Origin: Lantana camara
Taxonomy: Eukaryota > Streptophyta > Magnoliopsida > Lamiales > Verbenaceae
Assembly (NCBI GenBank): GCA_037501455.1
Contig: CM074865.1
Location: forward strand, 51,478,501-51,542,500
Length of the DNA: 64,000 nt
Direction of reading: 5' to 3'
The stretch's first letter is position 1. Each line of letters opens with the position of its first letter. A program made the position numbers and the translations under genes. Below the pieces are notes generated by a model that was given only the letters and a program-made list of their open reading frames with translations, had not been told where the DNA came from and searched no databases. Shown here in pieces: positions 56,975-64,000 of the stretch.

Positions 56975-58646
56975 TTCAAAACACATAGAGAATCACATAA
57001 TCTACGACCTAAATGGTAAAACAGAGCTCTAGTGAGCATGCTGAATTATAACGATATACAAAAGATAAGGTCTTTAATCTAATGTAGCTCCCACTGTTTT
57101 TCAAAGATCTATAATTCCCAAAGCTCTGAGAGGAACGCGTTTCCCAATGGGTACTAAGATCCTAAGCATTTTACCTACCCACGACTCATGGACATTCTAA
57201 GTAAAACCCTAGGTAGGTATAACTTACCGATTCTAACACCTTTAGAACTCTTCGTAATTGTTTTTGCATCACCTATCTTTCAATATGGACCCACGACTCG
57301 TGCGACATCCATATTTACTTAGGCGTGAACCTAGACCCATCAATCATAAGACCATGATCAAAACTTAGTTGGAACGACCCACGACTCGCGTACATCGTCC
57401 TTGCCAAAATTGACCACGTAATATTGATCATTTGAAATGATCAATTAGGTAACTAAGAACTAATAAGCTCCACTAGCTATCCCACGACTCGCGGACAATA
57501 ACTAGCTTCACTTACTAAACTTAACACCTATTGATGGAATGCTAGGAATTTAATTCAAAATTTGCATCTCGAATTAAACACCTCTTGTTCGAAATTAGCT
57601 TAATATTTAATGGGAATTTTCGAATCAACCGGAAGGTTGTCCGGTTCAACCTCACCAACATATATGTTATCCAATTTTAATTAGTCTTGATTAATGCAAG
57701 TACAACTTAAATGCATTTCACACAAGCACTTAGCAGATAACTTGTCCTAGCATGATACTGACATGTAATGATCATGGGTTCTACCTATCTTATGCGTGAT
57801 ATGTGGGAGCCACTCCACAATCACAAGTTCTAACATACATGCCACATAAACAGTTTAAATCACATAAGGGAAAGCTGTAACAAAAAACGAGCCACATCTC
57901 TATTACATTTTCAATTGAGATTCCCCTCCCTAACATTTTGAGGGGTCTTCACTTATGGCCTCCTTGTTAATTGAATGTGGTCCATCTTACTCCATAGGTG
58001 CATTGTGTCCAAAATGAAAATAAAACCTCACCACCTATTCTACTCTCAAAAAGAGAAAAAGTACTGAAAACTAATAAGGCTCAATCTTCATATTGGCCTT
58101 AGAAAAATACACGGGGCGTACCCAGGCCTCAAAACAGTAATATGGAAAGCCACTTAATAAATCACATAACAGTACGCACATAAGTGAGGCTCCAACCTCA
58201 ATTGAAAAACGCAACTATACGGCTCCAACCCCAATTTAAACCATCCATGTGCATCAATTAAAACCATACATAAGTCTAAACCCATGATCACCTAACATGC
58301 AACTTACGAGAATTGAAATTTAGCCAATAAATTAAAATTCCCGTTTCAAGTCCTAATGACTTAAAACATGACTTGATGCGAGTCTTTTTTACAAAAGTTT
58401 TCAATAAATCCCAAACTACTAAAACAAATAAAATTCCAATTAATTTTTGAAAATTAATAATTTTATTAAAGGTGTATTTTCCCAAAATATAAACCGTTTC
58501 TATTTCTCAAAAATCCCAATTTTAAGTACTATTCAAAATTAAAATAAATATTAATAAAACAATTTTTAATAATAAAATTAAATTAAAATTAAAATCGGGA
58601 CTAGATTGCACGAAATACGAAAACTGATCCCGAGGAAAACAGGGCC
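56975..58646 (-). other. CopE leader, gag-proximal part
   Basis: Non-coding; parallels CopC 27925-29569. Four CACGACTCGTG-type motifs at 57180, 57292, 57380 and 57483. Ends with the first copy of GGGCC (58642-58646) at the G5 insertion. Confidence 0.85.
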
Positions 58647-61600
58647 TGTAACACCCCAAGCGGTGGGGCACCACACCCCACACCATGACCCGACACGTGT
58701 ACGAAATGGAGAGTTCGCACACGCGCTAAGTCACAGCGAACGGGTGACAAACAAAAAAGACACACACTAGCTAGGCGGTATCTAACCCTGTACAAAAGAA
58801 ATATGCAAAGTCAGAATGCAGAAGTGAGACAAAATACGAATTTTCAAAAACTTTCATACATTAAAAATATTGAGCAATACAGAAATCAAAATCATCTACA
58901 CGGGTTCAACTAATCCATCGAACCTGTCCTATCCTGTCCCGAACAATTACACAGCAAGACGGGTCCCATAATCCGAGCACCTGTCCTAACCTGTCCCGAA
59001 TTCCAATCAATCAAATCATACGTGCAACCTGCTCACAACATATCTTATACAACATTTACAAATTATAAATCAGAACAAAATACTTAACAGACTGAAACGT
59101 GTAGACACAAACTCAAAAGACACGACACACCGCCGCCTAGCACGAACTCTAACGCGAACCCAAACCGAAACCTGCACACTAAAAACATAAACGGGGAGGG
59201 GTCTGTCCAAAGACTGAGAGAGGGGCTACCCACACACACCTATATATATATAGAGCACAACACAAAGTAGAAGCAATGTTCGTGAACCCGGGGTTAGTTT
59301 TTGCAGGCCAAAACATTTTCCCGTGATAATATACATATAGAGAGACTTATCAAATAGACCAAACAAATCTTAAATCAAAGGTTTCTTAAGGTACAAACTC
59401 AGATTCATGCAGACTTAGCACACATACCGGAACGTAATTCATTAGTATAAAAGTATACTAATTTTTATCTTAATTTAAGAATATACCCCCGTTTCACGAA
59501 CTTATGACAGACGGACAGACAGAACAATCAGCGGGTACGAATTCAATCCAACCAAACTCCTCAGATCACGCACAGGCATAAACAAATGGAATCAAAACAA
59601 ACATACCTTCCTTCACACCGTTTGGGGAAGAGAGGTGCCTCCCTCAACCCCCACACAGAAATGTAATGAGACGGGGGATCCACCCGCTCCTTCGATGGGT
59701 CACGTAGCACGCCGTCGGCTCAAGTAAACCCACTTTCCCCTCGACCTCCCGAGGATGAGCTAAGTCTCCTTTTTGTGGAGAAGTGCACAGGGGTCGTAAC
59801 CGGCGACCCCATGGTCGTCCCGGGTCTCCCTTACCCACAACTCTGGGGCCCATCACACAGATAAACAGACATATATCGGAAACTTAACCCGCCACACACA
59901 GACAGACAGACATATCTCATACATATCGTAATTATCATATCGTACGTACATATCACGCAGACTGACCTCGAAATCAAAACATATCAAAGCTAAGCATACA
60001 TAGGCTCGTACATAGCGTTTCTTACTTTCAAACTGATAGCAAAGCCAACAAACTACGTATCTTACACATATCTACATATACATAAAGGCTTATAACAGCA
60101 TGCCTTCGAAAACGAGCACGTTGCAATAGGGTATAACTATATCCTAACCTCACCTGGAACCAAACACAGCCGAAGACATAACAAATAGTTCACCCCGGAA
60201 CCTGGACGACTCACTTGTCACCACCCCTGGTGCACCTGACCCAACTGAACACACAAAACAGACCACAAAGCTCAGACTCAGACAGACAACCGCACAGGGA
60301 CGTACGGCAAATGCAATCACATAAGCAGGATTCAAATTCATATTAATTTCAAGCAAACCAAAACATTAAAGCATGTCCATAAGCACAATTAATGCAATTA
60401 AGGGAACTCGAAAGGCAATGGAATTCACATTATTTCATATCAATTCATATATCGCACATTTACAAAGCAATCGAATCAAATTCACATATAACATTTCATA
60501 AACTTGCACGTATTATAAGGCCAAATAAATCACAATAACATGCTACAAATTCATTTAAATCCAAGGGGTCCTAAGCAACTTACAACTAAGTCACATAAAT
60601 CATTCATGTTCTCATATAATTTTCCGATGCATAACAAATTCAAAAATATTACATGATAGATTAAATTCCAATTTACGTGATTAAACCTTAATTCAAAGTT
60701 TCAATGTTAGACATAATAATTTCTTTAACATATTCGTGATAACATATTTATTTACCAAGTGACAAGTTAAAGTTTAATTAATTCAAATCACGTAAATTTA
60801 CATATTACATTTCATACAAATTTGCACGTATTACAAAGCGAAACAAATAGTAATAGCATGCATCGAATTTTTGTATAAATCTCACGAGGCTACATATCAA
60901 ATTCCAATCATATTAAGTTCATATATTTCCTACGTGGCCCGCCCAATTCATATGTTACATAATGGATTCAATCAGCAAGGTTGAACTAATTAAATCAAAC
61001 AAATTCATCTTGTTTCAAAAATTACACAAACACCCCCTCTAATCCAATCAATTTGCGTAAATTCAATAAATCGGGATTCAATTTACGAATTACAAAGTCC
61101 ATACTTATCATATTTCATATCATAAATGATTTCATACACATAGGACCACATTTCGATCGACAATTCAAACATATAGCAATTAATTCGCATTTAAACAATT
61201 AATTCAAATATATCCCAAATACACAAATAAATTCGTAGAAAATAAACCGAGCGTCAGATTGACGAACGGAAAGTGGTGTTGGATTCACTACGACGAAGCG
61301 GAATAGCTGTCCGAAGGTCGCCGGAGCGCCACCGCTGGAGCTACCGGAACAGTAGCCGGCCGCTGTTCGGCCGCCGCCGGAACGTGCCGGAAAAATTCCG
61401 AAAATTCACCCGTCCAAGGATTCCTCGTGCCCATCCCAATTGCTCAATCCATTTCTGGAAAATCCAAGCCAATCGTCACCAATTTCAGATCCAACAATAC
61501 GAAAACCCTAAAATCTTCAAACTCAAATTACTTCCAAACCGGAGAACCAAAATGCGATCCGCAAAAGGTATTGTCTTACCCGTGACGAGCTCTTCGAAAG

Positions 61601-62624
61601 TCCTAAGGTAGCTCGATGGAAAAATCCTCGGAGCTAGCGCCGATGTTGCACCGCCATTGTGCCACCGCGATCCGCCATCAATTGGCCGAATCTGGAGTCG
61701 TGTGATCAAAGGCCACTAGTTCTCGTCGCTCCGAACAACTTTCGTGAAGAGCCCGAGGCCAAAAGATGGCCGAAAAAGGCCCCCGTTGGCCGCCGAAGTT
61801 TCTGCCGCCGCACGCCTCCCCGAAACTACCACCTACGGCCAAAATTCGGTGAAAAGGATGCCGGAAATGGACTCAGGGGGTCGAAAAAGGGTAGGAAACA
61901 CTAACCTTCGCCGAAGAAGATCGCCGGAGCGATGAAATCGCCGCTATAGTAACGGGCGCCGTCGCAGCGAGCTTCGGCCGGTGCGTGCGGCCCAACCGCC
62001 GCCCCGATGGCGGCGCCGCCTACGTTAGATGAAGCGCTGGGAGTCCTTCTTTCTGGGTCTATGGCGCGTGTCACTGGAAGATGGCCGGAAGCCGCCGCGA
62101 ATGGGCGGGGAAGTGGCGGCTCCGCCACCCTCCACCTGCGCGACTAAAATTCCACCGTATCTCCACCACCGCTCTTCGGTTGGTCGAGTTCTTGGTATGG
62201 TTGTGACCGCGTCATCGAGATAATCGAAATGGACTATTGGATCATCGAATTCCGTCGAGAAACGGGCAAGCTTGAGTTGTGTGTCTTTTCACACGGTGAG
62301 TGTGTGTGAAAGACGTGAATCGCGGGAGAGGGAGAGAGCGAGAGATGGCTGATCCGTTTGCTCGAAAAACGAGGGTTCGGGTGTTTTATCCCGAATCCTC
62401 GCACAAAAAACCGACGGTAAAAGGGGCAAACGACGTCAGAATAGGGCAAACTCAGAGTTTACGAACTCGTTTCGATGCCCCCAATGCGTTGAAGATTACA
62501 AAAAGGCCCCTAAACTCTTAAAGAGTTCAAAGTAGGGCCGAGCAAAATACAAAATCACATAATTAAACACGTAAAAAGGTTGAAATGAGGCGTACCTTAT
62601 AAGTCGGACGAACGGGATGTTATA
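58647..62624 (-). mobile_element. G5: gypsy solo LTR (3.98 kb) with target duplication
   Basis: A single LTR from TGTAACACCCCAAGCGG to CGGGATGTTATA (plus strand), flanked by GGGCC on both sides (58642-58646 and 62625-62629). No primer site, gag or pol, so it is a solo LTR left by recombination between two LTRs. The last CA of the usual TGTTACA reads TA. A TATA run (59241-59252) and a degenerate GTC..GAC palindrome (59205-59214) mark the promoter. The intact site without an insertion is in CopC at 29565-29569. GC-rich frames near 61270-62220 show no domain. Confidence 0.93.
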
Positions 62625-62629
62625 GGGCC

Positions 62630-63079
62630 CGTAGGCGAAGAAGACCACACGTAAGCGGTGCACGCGCGCGGTCCTCCCGCCCTGCGAGTGCGCGCGCGGT
62701 CCTCCCGCCCGGTTGCGGGAGCGAGAAGGCGCAAAGCCTGCGCACGCCTAGGCCAGGCGGCCGGTGGCGCGCGAAGCCCGCTCACGCAACGCCTTCGCGC
62801 GCTGGGTTTCGCGTGTTCGTCGTAATGCAGGTTTTCGTTTTGTGTTTTCGTTCAAAAGCAAAACCAATCCAAGAAATCCAAAAACAGTTTATACAGTTTC
62901 AAATCTAAAACAGTTTTCAAAATAATTTTTCAAAATAGTTTTCAGAAACTTTCAGGAAAATTACATTTTCGTAATTGAGGCTTTCTAAAACAGTTACAAA
63001 TACTCAATCGCATCAAGCCTAAGAATTTCTACCAAATTCAGTTTAATTGAGACGAATCAGAACCACAATTAACGCGGTG
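62630..63079 (-). other. CopE leader, LTR-proximal part
   Basis: GC-rich block (62630-62815) followed by AT-rich sequence matching CopC 41265-41454. The single TTCAA at 62898-62902 is the unoccupied counterpart of the LARD1 target site. Confidence 0.85.
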
Positions 63080-63092
63080 GCTCTGATACCAC
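63080..63092 (-). other. CopE primer binding site (initiator tRNA-Met)
   Basis: TGGTATCAGAGCC on the minus strand, a perfect 13-base match, two bases from the LTR end at 63095. Confidence 0.92.
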
Positions 63093-63094
63093 TT

Positions 63095-64000
63095 GTTGGA
63101 AAACACGAATCAGAAAGCAGCGGAAATTTAAAAATTTTCCAACAAAAGGATCTTGAACTCGCAATCGTGTATCCAAATTCGTAGAGATTAGAAACTTACT
63201 TTTCAATAATCTTTCTTGAAGCGTTTCAAGCCACCCAAGAACTCTCTTCTCGCGGCTTGATCCCCTCTCCTTGGTAAAGCTCGAATCTTCAAAACTTTTA
63301 ACTTGAAGCTCTCCAGAGATAGTCCACCAACTTGACTACAATCTAACTACTAAGGATGCTAGTTCTCTAGTTAGTGTTTAGGCTTAACCTAAGGTTTATT
63401 TGATCTTGGAGAAAGGATGGTGTTCAACAAATGAACCAAAAGAAATCAATCAATCACTCTCAAGGGGAGCTCGAGCTCCCCTATATATACTTGGGGAGGG
63501 GTGGCCGAAACCCTAGTTCTTATGGGCTAAGGATTTTGGCCCCTCTATCCTATTACTTGATCTCCAAGTAATTCCAACTCTGACTTTTGAATTCTAATTC
63601 AAATCAACTTTTAAGAGAGCTAAAATATTCAAACCGTTTTGGAAAACATTATACTTTATTTATTAATAAATAAATAACTTATTTTATCTAATTAATTAAT
63701 TCATAAATAATTAACTAGATTAATTTTCTCCAAAATAAGACTTTAATTTTAATTCAAAATTAATCCAAAGTCTATTAAATAATTAACACATTAATTATTT
63801 AATGCAAAAATAATTATACACGTGTGGCATACGTGTCCCAAGGACACGTGTCCAGTCACATGACCCACACATGTGGAACACTCTTGGCTCGATTAACTCG
63901 TTTAATCATTTTAAAGCTTTAACTCATGTAACCAAGTTGTTGGGTGTGGCCCTCTAGGTTCTCAATTCAATTAGCAGTGACCCTAATTAATTAATTCACT
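63095..64000 (-). repeat. CopE 5' LTR, cut by the window edge
   Basis: Begins TGTTGGAAAACACGAATCAG (plus strand) with an undamaged terminus. Palindrome GGGGAGCTCGAGCTCCCC at 63464-63481 beside TATATATA; G-boxes near 63818 and 63844. About 900 of an expected 1,940 bases are visible. Confidence 0.92.

Larger units (their letters stand above)
51187..64000 (-). mobile_element. CopE: Ty1/copia element, extends past window end, holds solo LTR G5
   Basis: Minus-strand order: 5' LTR (from beyond 64000 down to 63095), primer site 63092-63080, leader 63079-56975 with G5 inserted, gag-pol 56974-53141, polypurine tract 53137-53125, 3' LTR 53124-51187. Same subfamily as CopC by LTR, leader and protein. 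Both LTR tips facing outward at the left are worn (TGCGAGAAATAGG in place of TGTTGGAAAACACG). The target duplication is outside the window. Confidence 0.92.

Noticed and set aside
61273..62223. Several GC-rich open frames in G5, suggestive of a host exon
   Set aside because: They fall inside a solo LTR with clear termini and target duplication, and G4 has the matching region without preserved frames.

Overview
The window is a heterochromatin-like block of a flowering-plant nuclear genome, most likely a eudicot. Essentially all of it is LTR retrotransposons, stacked and nested. I find no convincing host gene, rRNA, tRNA or CRISPR array. The plant assignment rests on Ty3/gypsy chromovirus and Ty1/copia polyproteins with plant-type motifs, initiator-Met-tRNA primer sites, a TRIM-like miniature LTR element and very long gypsy LTRs. 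Species cannot be told from the sequence alone. Element names used here: G = Ty3/gypsy, Cop = Ty1/copia.

Layout. 1-2002 (-): G1, gypsy fragment with gag, primer site and part of the 5' LTR. 2003-6574 (+): G2, 5'-truncated Tekay/Del-like chromovirus with almost all of pol and part of its 3' LTR. 6575-13949 (-): G3, gypsy element with a 3.5 kb 5' LTR, readable gag, badly eroded pol and truncated 3' LTR. 13950-16714 (+): CopA, 3' end of a copia element. 16715-17583: LTR-like debris and GC-rich leader. 17584-18446: TRIM-like cluster. 17354-47128 (+): CopB, a copia element that hosts CopC (22065-43397, -, TSD CAAAA), which itself hosts LARD1 (29846-41264, +, TSD TTCAA), a non-coding element with two 4.1 kb LTRs. 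47358-48425 (+): CopD copia fragment, cut by G4 (48426-51186, -), a gypsy LTR fragment, which is in turn interrupted by CopE (51187 to past the window end, -). CopE carries the solo LTR G5 (58647-62624, -, TSD GGGCC) in its leader.

The nest gives a relative clock: LTR divergence, counted by eye, is about 0.5% for LARD1 and about 3% for its host CopC, and CopB, which hosts CopC, must be older still. No polyprotein gene is intact, so every coding region is called a pseudogene; the longest open stretches are 525 residues in CopC and 415 residues in CopB.

The most interesting signals are non-coding and shared between copies. They are: a dense G-box (CACGTG) cluster in all copia LTRs; palindromes just downstream of the TATA box in both superfamilies; a GNRA-capped hairpin beside the primer site shared by LARD1 and the coding gypsy elements; a four-copy near-palindromic motif in the unusual ~2 kb copia leader; a shared Gly-to-Cys change in the protease catalytic triad of CopC and CopE; and a six-unit hairpin-like tandem repeat where LARD1 should have its polypurine tract.
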